Below, one piece after another: positions 54,256 to 64,000 of a stretch of 64,000 nt of DNA; within the stretch, counting starts at the first letter, position 1, and each line of letters begins with the position of its first letter. The notes beneath the pieces are model-generated. The model was not told the origin of the DNA and searched no databases. It saw only the letters and a program-made list of their open reading frames with translations. Source of the DNA: Dimargaris cristalligena (lineage: Eukaryota; Kickxellomycota; Dimargaritomycetes; Dimargaritales; Dimargaritaceae); contig JANBQC010000005.1 in assembly GCA_027576995.1 (NCBI GenBank), positions 1 to 64,000 of the forward strand, read 5' to 3'. A program made the translations under genes and the position numbers.

Positions 54256-57200
54256 ATGCCCAAAACCTATTTACGCTACGAAGCCGCGGGTGCCTTCGGG
54301 GTAGTGGCCAGTGCCCGGGGTAACGCCGTTTTTGACCAGACCGGCAAGCTGATTATTTCGCCCGCTCTGGAAAAAGTGAATGTATGGAACGCCAAAAAGG
54401 GTACCTTGGAACACCAATGGGAGGACCCCGTCAACAAAGCCGAGGTAACGGCCCTCTGTCGCAGTCCGAATGGTACCCAGTACGCCGTGGGCTACGCCGA
54501 CGGGGCCATCCGGATATACGACCTCCGCTCGGGTGCCCTCGTAGTCACCTTTAACGGTCACCGCTCGGCCGTGAGCTCGCTCTGCTTCGACCGCAGCGGC
54601 GCCACTCTGGTATCGGGCGCCCGCGATACCCACATTATTCTCTGGAATGTGTTGTCCGAAACGGGTATCTGTCGCATGATGGGTCACAAGGACGAAGTGA
54701 CCGTGGTGCAGTTTCTCTACTCCACGGTGGGTGCCGCCAAAGGTCAGGCCACGCACCTCATCAGTGCCTCCAAAGACACCCTGGTGAAGCTGTGGGACTT
54801 GGATACCCAGCACTGTGTGCACACCCTCGTCCACCACCGAAGCGAAGTCTGGGCCATGGCCATCAATCCCGCCCAAACCCTTCTCGTTACGGGGTCCTCC
54901 GATAAAAATCTGCGCGTGTGGAAATTGCACTGCGATCGCCTCGACCGGGTCATGGATGTGGCCGATCAGGCCCTTTCCGCCACCGTCGACCCTGTCGCCG
55001 CGGGCTTCGAGCACCCCGTCTTTGAATTCTACGGGGAGCTCGCCCGTCAGAGCACCGATCGGGTAGTTCAGCTACAATTTGACCCCCTGGGCTTTTACCT
55101 GGCCTGTTTGCCCAACCACCGCCAAATCGAGATCTTCCGATTATACAACCACGCCGATATTCGCAAAAAGCAGACCCGTCGGTTGAAGCATAAACGCGCC
55201 AAGGCCAAGAAGACCGGGGACACTGCCGAACCCGTTCCCGACCCGACCGATGACACTATTCCCCTGGACGACGAGATCCGAAGCTACCAGGTTCTGCACT
55301 CCACCACCAAAATCCTGTCCTTTGACTTCCCCGTCGTGCCCACCAGTGGTGCCGTAGGCCGATCCCACCACCAATCCTTCGAGGAAAGCCCCGCCGAGGC
55401 CGTGGAGTCCCTGTCGCCGCCCAATCAAATCTCGGATATCCAAATGGCCGTACAGACTAACGACAACCGACTGCAAGTATATCAAATCACCAACCCGGAT
55501 AAGGTCAAGGTGGACACCGAGGGAATGGCGCCTTCGGTTCAGCACAGCATCGAGCTGGCCGGTCACCGCCGCGAGGTCCTGGCCGTGGCGCTCAGTTCCA
55601 ACGATGAACTACTGGCTTCGGCCGCCCAGGACTCCCTGAAAATCTGGAACACCAGTACCCGCACCTGTATCCGGACAATGGAATGTGGTGCCGCCCTGTG
55701 CTGCGAATTTCTACCGGGTAATAAGCACGTGGTGGTTGGTACTCGCTCCGGTGAGCTGCAGCTATTCGACATCTCGAGTAGTACTCTCCTGGAGTCCATC
55801 CCGGCTCACTCTAAAGAGATCCGGACCCTGGCCGTACAGCCCGACCGCCGAGGTCTGGCTACCGGATCGGCTGACCATGTTGTCAAGTTTTGGGAATTCG
55901 AATTGGCCCAGACCACGCTGGACGACGACGAAGGTACCAGCACTGGTTTGGTACCCAATGAACAGGTTGCCCTGGCCCATGTCCGGACTCTAGAAATGGA
56001 CCAAAGCGTACTTTCGCTCCGGTTCAGCGCTGACATGAAATTCCTGGCCGTTGCTCTCCTGGATTCCACCATCAAGATGTTCTTCGCCGATAGCCTTAAA
56101 TACCACTTGAGTTTGTACGGGCACAAACTGCCGGTAACGGCCATGGATATTTCCGACGACGGCACACTCCTGATCAGTGGGTCGTCTGATAAGAACATCA
56201 AGATCTGGGGCACAGATTTTGGTGACTGCCATAAATCCATTTTCGCCCACCAAGACACGGTGACGGCACTCCGCTTTGTACCCCACACGCACTACTTCTT
56301 CAGCGCCGGTAAGGACCGGGTGGTCAAGTACTGGGACGCTGACAAGTTCAACCAGATCATGAAACTCGAGGGCCACCACAGTGAAGTATGGGCGCTTAGC
56401 GTGAGTCGTTATGGTAACTGGGTTGTGGCATCCGGCCGAGACCGTTCCATTCGAATGTGGGAGCGTACCGAAGAGCCCCTCTTCTTGGAAGAGGAGCGGG
56501 AACGGGAAATGGATGAGCTGTACGAAGCCAATCTGGTCCAGGATATGGAGCGTGCTCAAGTTAGCACCGACTTGGAGAACTCCGCCGAAGGGAAGGCCCA
56601 GGCCGCCGAGACCGGACGGGCTACTCGCCAAACCATGGAGTCCCTGAAAGCGGGCGAGCGTATTATTGAAGCGCTCGAACTGGTCGAAGGGGAAAGGATT
56701 GCCATGGAAACCTATGAGATGGTAGGTACCGAGTTGGCCGTTAATCATTTTGTTATTGTTTCTTTTATGTAGACAACCATTATTATAATACGGGCCTTGA
56801 TTGCTAGATACTACCCATGCCCCCCTCCCCCTTGGCCGATGGTCGGCGGGGCAAAGTATCAATCGGCTCGTTTGACTCATGCTTAGCCCCATGTTGCTTC
56901 CATTTATAACGTGGGTGGGCATCAGTCCATTCGATTGATTTATTGATCTATTACTAATCCATTTTTATGATGCCGGTGCTGTATATTAACACGTTCCCTC
57001 TATAGATGAAAGACAAGGGTGCCTTGGCTATTCCAATGCCCGCCAAAAACCCCATTCTCCTGGCTTTGGGCGACATTTCGCCGGAACGTTATTTGCTGTC
57101 CACTTTAGAAAAGATCAGATCAAGCGAATTGGAAGATGCTCTGTTGATTCTACCATTCTCCAGCGTCACGGCCCTATTTCCCTATTTCGACTACTGGATC

Positions 57201-57500
57201 CTAAAGGGGTGGAACACTAACCTAGTGTGCCGCATGTTGTTTTTCTTGCTCCAGGTGCACCACCAGCAAATTACAGCGTCTCGGACCCTGGCTAGTCGTC
57301 TGGCCGCGGTTCGGCAGCACCTGCGCACTCATCTGGAGCGACAGCGCGACGCCATGGGCTTCAATATTGCCGGGCTTAAATTCCTCCAGGAACAACACAT
57401 TTCCAATATGACTGCCTCATACTTTGACGAAGCAGGTATCGATTCCACTCTCAACTACGGCATGAAAAAGCGCAAGTTCATCACAGTGGCCAAGCAATAG
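54256..57500 (+). CDS. UTP12: U3 snoRNP / UTP-B WD40 protein Utp12 (Dip2, WDR3)
   Basis: This nucleolar scaffold of the UTP-B subcomplex of the 90S pre-ribosome is needed for 18S rRNA maturation. There are two exons, 54256-56721 and 57006-57500. The 284-base intron has donor GTAGGT and acceptor CCTCTATAG, phase 0. The product has 986 aa (yeast Dip2 has 943). Two tandem seven-bladed WD40 propellers fill about 20-735 with many clear SxDKxxxxW and GHxxxVxxL motifs, for example GSSDKNIKIWG. A basic linker (KHKRAKAKK) lies near 315. The Utp12 C-terminal helical domain, with LPFSSVTALFPYFDYWI and the basic MKKRKF end, lies mostly in exon 2. Start and frame are unambiguous. Confidence 0.95.
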
Positions 57501-58120
57501 GTGCCTCTAGTAGATACCCCCTCCCACAGCCCTTACTTTTACCCACATGCGTATACTCTTATTAATAGTTTGCTTTGAATTTACTTGGGGATAATTTAAA
57601 GAACCCCGCCGCTGATGGGCCCTTCAAATGGCTGGGCCAAACCGGTATTTTCCACTCTAGCCCGCAGGGCCATACTATACCAATCCCCAAGTAGTTGGCA
57701 GAGTTGCAATAGATGGCTGCTGATTGAGTGCTTAATGTTTAGTCTACATAAATTCACTTTGATTTGGCCATGGCTTGTGATTTAGACATACAGCGTAGTA
57801 TAACCTGTGACTATAAAGCCGCTGAAATGGTTATGCATTTAATTTAGATAATGACCAGCGGTCCTTTATTGTTTGTCATTGAGACTCCGAGAGGGGGAGT
57901 TCAGGCAGTGTAAATCGAGCCATAGTATATCCAATACCATTAGATTGGCAAAACCCTCCATACTCAAACAAAAAGTACCGAGAAAGACTTGTTGAATCCA
58001 GGGGTAACATGGTAGTGTTTTCATCTAACACCGAATTATTTATTAATCACAGCCCTCTCCGATATTTCCAAGGTGGGGGAAAGGGTGTGAGATGTCCGCT
58101 AAATGAGGAAAATCCCTCTA
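57501..58120. other. intergenic between convergent UTP12 and SUMO protease
   Basis: 620 AT-rich bases between two 3' ends. No gene, repeat or RNA is recognised. Confidence 0.5.
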
Positions 58121-61100
58121 CTATAGCAAATCACCCTCATCTTTTAGTGACGGTGAATCTTTAGGGGCATTATTTTGTTGAAAGTCTTGGTATTGGCCTG
58201 AGAGGCGCTCTATGAGTTGCAGAATTTGGGTTCGTTTCCCATCAATAATTTCGGGCTGGAACCACGACCCTTCTTGAGTTCCAGGGCGGTTCAAAATAAC
58301 ATTGAGAATCGAGTCAGGTGCCTGCAAAAATGACTCAACATACTGCAACACAAAGAGCCCACAGTCACACGAATTGGTCTGAAAAGGCGCATCGGGGTGA
58401 AGCACTACAGCGTCACGTTGGACGGAAATTTGCCGCGAATTGGCCTCCCGCTTGAGGTAAGCCGCCAGAATTCGCCCAACCGAAGAGTGGCTAATGCCTA
58501 GTGAGTCTAAAATAACAATGAACGGACTGGGTCATGCGAGAAGCGCAGCATTTGAGTGAGAAATGAAATACGATGATATTAGTTGCGGTGGAAACAGATA
58601 ATATCTAGCTGTTCAGTAGGCAATAACAAACCACTGCCGAGTTCAGCTTAGCAGGTCGACTAAAAAGAGATAGTATCTCTCCCCCATGGCAGTGGACATG
58701 GGGCACAGAACGGCCGTTCTCGTTTTCCCATTGAACTAGAGATCTAATCATGCAAACGACCAGGCGAGAGGGGTAAACCTACGGATAACTTACCTATTTG
58801 GGGAATGTGGAGTGGGTTGGGACCGAGAGCCTCGACTCCGCTTGGGGGGGCTCAAGATAATGTAATCGGATTTTTCGGCATCGGTGGACTTTGGTGAGCG
58901 AATTCGTAGCGATCGTCGGGGCAGGACCGTGAATTCAGGCGTAGGGGACCGGTCATTCCTTTGGGATGAATCAGATTGAGAAAGAGGGTCCGGGGGCATA
59001 GAACTGCAAAGGGTGCCCGGGACTTCGGGTATAACAATTGGGACACCGGGTGTTTTACTGGTAGGGCTCGGGGGTGTGGTCCGATCCTCGACAGCGGGCG
59101 ACTGGGTGGTGCCGGTTGGCTGCGGGGAGGCTTCCTTAGGCGGAGGAATGGGCGACAGGGGATCAGCCATACGGCCTGGGTTACAGATAACCGCCAAATA
59201 CCAATGGGCTTTTTGATGGATGGGGATGAAAATAAATTTTTTAGAAAAGAGGTCGACCCGGGCCGTCCACCGCTGGACCTTGCTGTAGCAGGTTTCATCT
59301 AATGCCCGGGTGGATTTGGCCGTTAACTGGGAGTAAAAAAACGAATTAAAAAAATGAACCTGGTTCACCAGGTCGGGGTTTGATTCCCGCAATCGGTCTT
59401 GCAAATACTTGAGGTAAAATTCAATGATGGTATCGTTAAGATACTCCTCGGGGCGAAGCCGGCTGGTATCCGACCGGGTTATAGAGACGGATTTAATCCC
59501 TGAAAAGGGGTACACCAATAGCGGATCGGGTTGGATGGGTGGGGGCCAAACCGGTGAATTGGATACTAATTGGGGTTCCTTGGAACAGGAGCGTGAATGA
59601 ACGCGGACACGGTCGGCAACAGGGCTCGGTCGATCAAAGAGAGAGCGATCGGAGGGTAGCTGATGCCCAGAGCGAGTCTCGGCCATGTGGATCATATTGG
59701 ACCACTGCCCCTCGCTGAGGCACCCGACAGTTTTTTGGTCGGGGTTGGCTAGAGAACAGCGTGATAGACACTTTATCCAGTGGGCCAGGGTTTCGCTGTC
59801 GACCGCCGTGAAAAGACACATGATTCGTGATTTTGAAGGATCGGTGCTATTGGGTTGGTAATAGGTACCGTATTGGGGGGCACTTAACGCACGAGTGGAG
59901 CGTAGGACCAGGGCAAAGGGCTTCTTGTTCAAGAAGGTTTCCAACCGGCCCAACTCGTTGAATGGTATATATACGGGTGACCAGTTGGGGTGGTTGCATA
60001 TGAGAGCTATGCCAGTTGGAGGGTGCTGGGTCTGGGGAGCACGGGTCTTGGTCCCCAACAGCGTCTTCCAAAAAAAGGGAAGCTTCCACTTGATATCCCT
60101 AAAGACTTTGGAGCCGAGGATAAGGCTATCGACTGGGAGTTCGGGGTAGTCAGGTGTCGCTGGGGGTGACGGAGATTTAGCCGGTGGGCTAGGAGGCATC
60201 TCAAGGGTCACTGGAATCCTGGCATCGAGGTCTAAGTCCATGCTGGTTGAAGTCTAAATAGGTGGGGAGAGGGGTGGGTTATGAAAAGCAGGATCCCGCA
60301 ATTTTGAATTACGGTTTTATATGGCACAAGGTTACAATCTTATCAAAATACCCAGTTCCTACTCCGTCGCAAGATAAATTTAAGTTACAATTGCCACCCG
60401 CAATGGATAGTGGATAGGGATTAAGGCGGCTTACCGAAACGTCATTGTGGGGCCCAGCAGGGGGCTCGGGGTCGGGACACGATGGTCTAGGTGGATTGAG
60501 GGGAGCCGTAATGGGACAAGGGGACTCACAATCGGAGACATCGATGGAGTGGAGCAGTCGATCGTTGGAGCCGGGGGGGCGGTGTGGCAATGGGGGTAGC
60601 TGGGGCCCAAGCAAAAGCGGTCGCCGACTGAATTGACGAGGGGGTGGCGGGCTGGTGCCTAGAGTCTCTCGATCGGGAGGGCGGCTGCAGGACGGGGACT
60701 TGCGTACCTTGGAGCGATCTAAAAGTGGCAAGGGTGAACGCCTAGTCCGAGGGATTGCGGAATCTGGGCACGACGTATCACGGTCCCTCGATGGGGAATT
60801 CCTGGGCAGTAGTGGACTGCGTTGGTTTGCAACAGGGCCCACTACAATGGCGGGCGATTCGGGACGCAGGGACAAGTCGGATGATAACAATACACCTTGG
60901 TGATGCCGCGGGGGATATTGCGGAGTATCTCTCCCGTGGGGTAGGATGGCCTCTCGATTACTGCGGTATGGATTAGATTTACTCCTGCGGGCATTGCGGG
61001 CATACGTTACTTTGGCGGCGAGGTTCTGAGGGCGCTCCGGACTAAATGTGACCGAACCACCGGGCTGAACAATGGTTTGGGCCCTGAGGTAGGCCGACGA

Positions 61101-61628
61101 TGATATTGCTGGCCTACGGGCAGGGAGGGGATAGTGAAGGGGCGGGCTTAAATCGAATTAGGAACCCACATTATGGAGGGATACCAGTCTGGGCAAGACA
61201 ACGTAGTAGAGTGCTTGTTGGAGTGGTTGTCTAAGGGGTGTCTATACTTACGAGGTTATAAGTTCTAGAGAAGAAACAATTTCCTGGCGAGTATACAAGG
61301 CCGACGAGCCGGAGACACCGCGGCGACTAGAGGACTGCGGCCAATGTCGTTCCGTTGATGGGCAGGGATAGCAGAGTGTGGTAGCGAATGAGTATGGAGT
61401 GGGAGACGTATAGGCCTGGGCATTCAATGGGGAATGTGTAAGTAGGCATAATGAGGAATGCTGGACATGCCCTTGCACTGGGGTTTCAGCCGTTGGTTAC
61501 AATGCAGTTGGCAAAAACCCTTCTTAACAGTGGCTTGTAGGGCAAATATTACGGCTGGCCAGGAACCAAAAGGGGGTTATTACCTGGGTCGAATGGGAGG
61601 CATTGCCGGGAAACGTGGGATCGGCCAT
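58121..61628 (-). CDS. ULP2: Ulp2/SENP6-7-class SUMO-specific protease
   Basis: This cysteine protease trims SUMO chains in the nucleus. I rebuilt five exons on the minus strand: 61628-61584, 61415-61252, 61146-60435, 60253-58794 and 58526-58121. All have GT/AG sites and matching phases and give 928 aa. The catalytic triad is split by a long insert: H657 in KAHWYLAV, D801 in VILDSLGISH, and C849 in QTNSCDCGLFVLQYVE. The His-Asp distance of 144 residues, against about 17 in Ulp1, is the mark of the Ulp2/SENP6-7 class. The substrate-groove LRPEEYLNDTIIEFYLKYL is intact. A PH-like segment (about 350-475, ending in ETLAHWIKCLS) precedes the peptidase. The first about 310 residues are Ser/Pro/Arg-rich. 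Exons 4-5 are firm; exons 1-3 are tentative, and a shorter protein starting at 60241 is possible. Confidence 0.8.
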
Positions 61629-63756
61629 GGCGACTGGTGGGGGTGAAATACAAGGCAAGATGGACCCGGGTCATGCAAAGTGAAGTTGGGCTAACTGGTT
61701 AGTAAACAAGAGCGGCTTGTAAAGGAGAACAGACCGGGCCATGCGGGTGTGTTGCTGGAGGCTGAGCTTGCCCCTTCACCATAAAAGAAGGGAGGACGAG
61801 AAACACAAGTACACGGGAATCGAACGAAAAGGAAATAAAGAGAGTACGGAAGGGCCCAATGGAACGCATTAGTTCAGTAGGAAAGGAAAATGAGGTTGAA
61901 GTTGAAGAAAAGGATTGACTTAATCTCTGACAAGTAGAGGAGTGTCCCCCCCCTCCACCATGCGCAAATTCTGGGAACCAATCGAGCCTAGTATGGGCAT
62001 ATACTGGGGTCCCGAGTATGAACCGCAAGGAGCCGCAGAATATATGCTGCGTCTGGTGATGGTTGCCCTGCGCTAACGCAGACATCCTTAGGGTCCAGCT
62101 TATATATATTTATGTATTATCTACTAATGAGGGAGGATGTCGGTATTAGGCAGCAGGCGTTGACAGGTAGGAGCGTGGTTTTTTCTTTTGGTAACTAAAA
62201 TGGGCACGACCAACCCAACTTATTCAGGGCACCCGACTCTGCCAACCACCAGTTTACCGCATTTGACACCATACACCGACAGGAGACTGTGCGACTCACT
62301 CACATACGGTGTATTAATTGGAATTGTAAAAAAAAAATAAGGTATCTCATCAAGTTATAGTATGCAAAATAAGTACTTTGCTGATGCTTTTAGGAATGTA
62401 AAGCGGGACCATCGACACTGGTATCCGAGTGATACCTCTTTATTGCATAGATGGGCCTCAGCATATTATTGCCAAAAGGGGTAAGGCTCATGGTATGAGG
62501 TAGAGCCAGCGGTGTTCTGAGGAGGGGGGATGGCAATATTGATGATAGCGTGTCCCCCTGGGCCAGACCCATACTGGCGTACTGGAATGGAATAGAGCCC
62601 CCCATTCGACGAACTACAACAATCACTAGATGTAAATTTAAGCAAAGGATAAAAATAAAACATCGTATATAACAAAAACCCCCAAAATTATTTATATATA
62701 TGCGTGTGTGTACGTATGAATAATGTGTGTGATCTAAAGTTCACTACAACCAGCCCCAGGCACACCTCTGTTCCAACTCAGTACAAAAGGAAATGGTTGT
62801 TGCCCATATACCCCGGAGAGGTCCTTGATTGGAGGGACCCGGTAAAGGCTTACTTAACAAGATAACCAACCAGACTCATTTTAGGTATTTCCCTGTGAAA
62901 TTTATGGATTGAGGGCGGCGCTGTTTTCGTTGGATAATAATGGAAATACGCCCATGGGCGTAACTTCTTTTCATATATATATATATATATATATANNNNN
63001 NNNNNAAAAAAAATACATACTAGAAAGCAAATAGTGACTCCAAATAAGAATTTATAAATAATATAATTATAATTATATAATAAATCTAATTCGGTGGCTA
63101 AAAGATTAAGTAATAATAAGGTTAGTACTGCCAAGGCGTTTAGAGCCGCCAGTTCAGAAATCAGCAATTTGGACCATTGTTGCGCTACTAAAAGACGTCA
63201 TGGCTGAATCAGTTCTAGAAGCAGCGACTGTCATGAGGGATAGTTGTCCCCAGGCTCTCGCATTTTCTTGGCAAGTGCCAATGGCCATCGGGAATGGGTC
63301 GTCTAAGCTAGCCGACAGTTCTTACCGCGTGCTAATCAATAAGCTATGGGGAGAATTGGCATTGGCATTGACATTAGCATCGGAGTTGGCGACCTGGGCA
63401 AAGAAGGGCGTATCTCCCAAATCCAAATACACCACTCCCTCTCTAAATAGCTCATTATTAACCGACCCTCCCCACTCTAGTCAAAGGGAACTTAGTTATG
63501 CCTCACATTATCCACTGCAGAAATCGCCTGGTAAAACTGCTCTGTGGCGGATGAGTATACTGAATGATTTTTTACTAATAGGTTGGGTTTAATGCCTTTT
63601 AAGCACATATAAATGATTACGGGAAGAACAAAAGACGTGGATTCAAGGGGTTTTCGGTATAGTAGGCAGCGCGGAAGTATGGTGTACAGCTGAATCAACT
63701 CTCCACAAACCCAAGGGGTGTGAATAGGGAGGGGGGGCATACTCCAATTGGAGAAG
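61629..63756. other. intergenic region with assembly gap
   Basis: 2.1 kb with no supported gene. 61700-62090 is the promoter side of the SUMO protease gene. AT microsatellites occur at 62100, 62693 and directly before the N-run. A 130-codon plus-strand frame at 63200-63592 has no recognisable motif. The gap means sequence may be missing here. Confidence 0.5.
62996..63005. other. assembly gap (10 N)
   Basis: Ten unresolved bases interrupt an AT dinucleotide microsatellite (TATATA up to 62995) and are followed by an A-run. The fixed round length suggests a scaffolding placeholder, so the true distance is unknown. Confidence 0.98.
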
Positions 63757-64000
63757 TTAGGCGGGGATACGGCCAAGTTCCGTCTTACAGTTAGGACACT
63801 GGTGAACCTCATCCTGACACGAGTCCATGCAAAGAGGGAGCCAGACGAGGGGCCAGCAGATAAGGCAGGTCAGCAAAGCGAAGATACCGGCTTTAGTACC
63901 CACCTTAGGGACAATGGTGGAAGTGACGGTGGTTTGGCACTTTGGGCAGGTGGCAATAATGGGTCGGTTGCGTATCGTCAGGTTGTGAGGGGTGGCCTGG
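63757..64000 (-). CDS. LITAF-domain zinc protein, 5' end outside the window
   Basis: The last 81 codons of a LITAF/SIMPLE-like protein are visible; the frame is open to the window edge. The domain shows a CPKC knuckle, then a hydrophobic in-plane membrane segment (IFALLTCLICWPLVWLPLC), then MDSCQDEVHQCPNC. This is the classic CxxC...HxCxxC zinc fold of LITAF, which sits on the cytosolic face of late endosomes or lysosomes. The protein ends soon after with KTELGRIPA and a stop at 63757, as usual for this family. Fungal members have a Pro-rich N-terminal tail, which would lie beyond base 64000. Confidence 0.88.
   Translation of the reverse strand, partial: QATPHNLTIRNRPIIATCPKCQTTVTSTIVPKVGTKAGIFALLTCLICWPLVWLPLCMDSCQDEVHQCPNCKTELGRIPA

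Noticed and set aside
54271..55014. 247-codon minus-strand frame opposite UTP12 (and similar antisense frames at 55990-56922)
   Set aside because: Antisense shadows of a strongly C/G-third-position-biased gene with clear WD40 repeats.

Overview
This window is nuclear DNA from a fungus. The evidence is the gene content (Sec2-type Rab exchange factor with a Rabin-like tail, Hda1-type histone deacetylase with an Arb2 domain, Utp12, Fcf2, Qcr7, a Mit_KHE1-family protein, RIB3 and APC13), short GT-AG introns of about 135-305 bases (one of 658), Kre9/GPI-type surface proteins and a decayed Ty3/gypsy integrase. Coding exons are GC-rich with C/G-ending codons. Intergenic DNA is AT-richer and full of microsatellites and short minisatellites. 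Tandem trypsin-like (S1A) proteases together with these gene structures make me favour an early-diverging (zygomycete-grade, perhaps Zoopagomycota) fungus, but the species is inference only. A run of 10 Ns at 62996-63005 is a scaffold gap inside an AT microsatellite.

Layout. 1-3500 is AT-rich and gene-poor, with a decayed gypsy integrase. 3.5-5.2 kb (-) holds an unknown two-helix membrane protein. 5.2-7.7 kb is gene-poor and carries copy A of a dispersed repeat. 7.7-22.8 kb is a housekeeping block: FCF2 (+), a carnitine/acylcarnitine-type carrier (+), a Mit_KHE1 protein (-), RIB3 (+), SEC2 (-), QCR7 (+) and a quinone oxidoreductase (-). 23.5-26.3 kb is a seven-exon BCH-RhoGAP gene. 27-34 kb contains repeat copy B and three same-strand S1A protease genes; the middle one has lost the catalytic His and Asp and looks like a pseudoprotease. 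36.9-38.2 kb is a Kre9/KNH-like single-pass membrane protein with an unresolved 5' end. 39.8-41.1 kb (-) is a homeobox regulator, followed by minisatellites.

43.4-48 kb holds APC13 (-; very small, three exons, ATG-only first exon), a prolyl-4-hydroxylase-like dioxygenase (+) and a five-exon HDA1 (-). 50.3-53.6 kb holds a Cys-rich GPI-type surface protein (+), a second medium-chain reductase (-) and a TMEM70-like mitochondrial protein (-). This last gene is divergent from UTP12 (+, 54.3-57.5 kb), with a perfect E-box palindrome between them. 58.1-61.6 kb (-) is a Ulp2/SENP6-7-class SUMO protease that I rebuilt from five exons. The window ends inside a LITAF zinc-domain gene (-).

There are no operons. 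Functional groups are ribosome biogenesis (FCF2, UTP12), mitochondrion (carrier, Mit_KHE1, QCR7, TMEM70-like), small-GTPase control of polarity and secretion (SEC2, BCH-RhoGAP), cell-cycle, SUMO and chromatin control (APC13, Ulp2-like, HDA1), and cell surface or secretion (three S1A proteins, Kre9-like, Cys-rich GPI protein). The least ordinary region is the protease/pseudoprotease/protease cluster. All spliced models were built by eye from GT/AG sites and phase; transcript data were not available.
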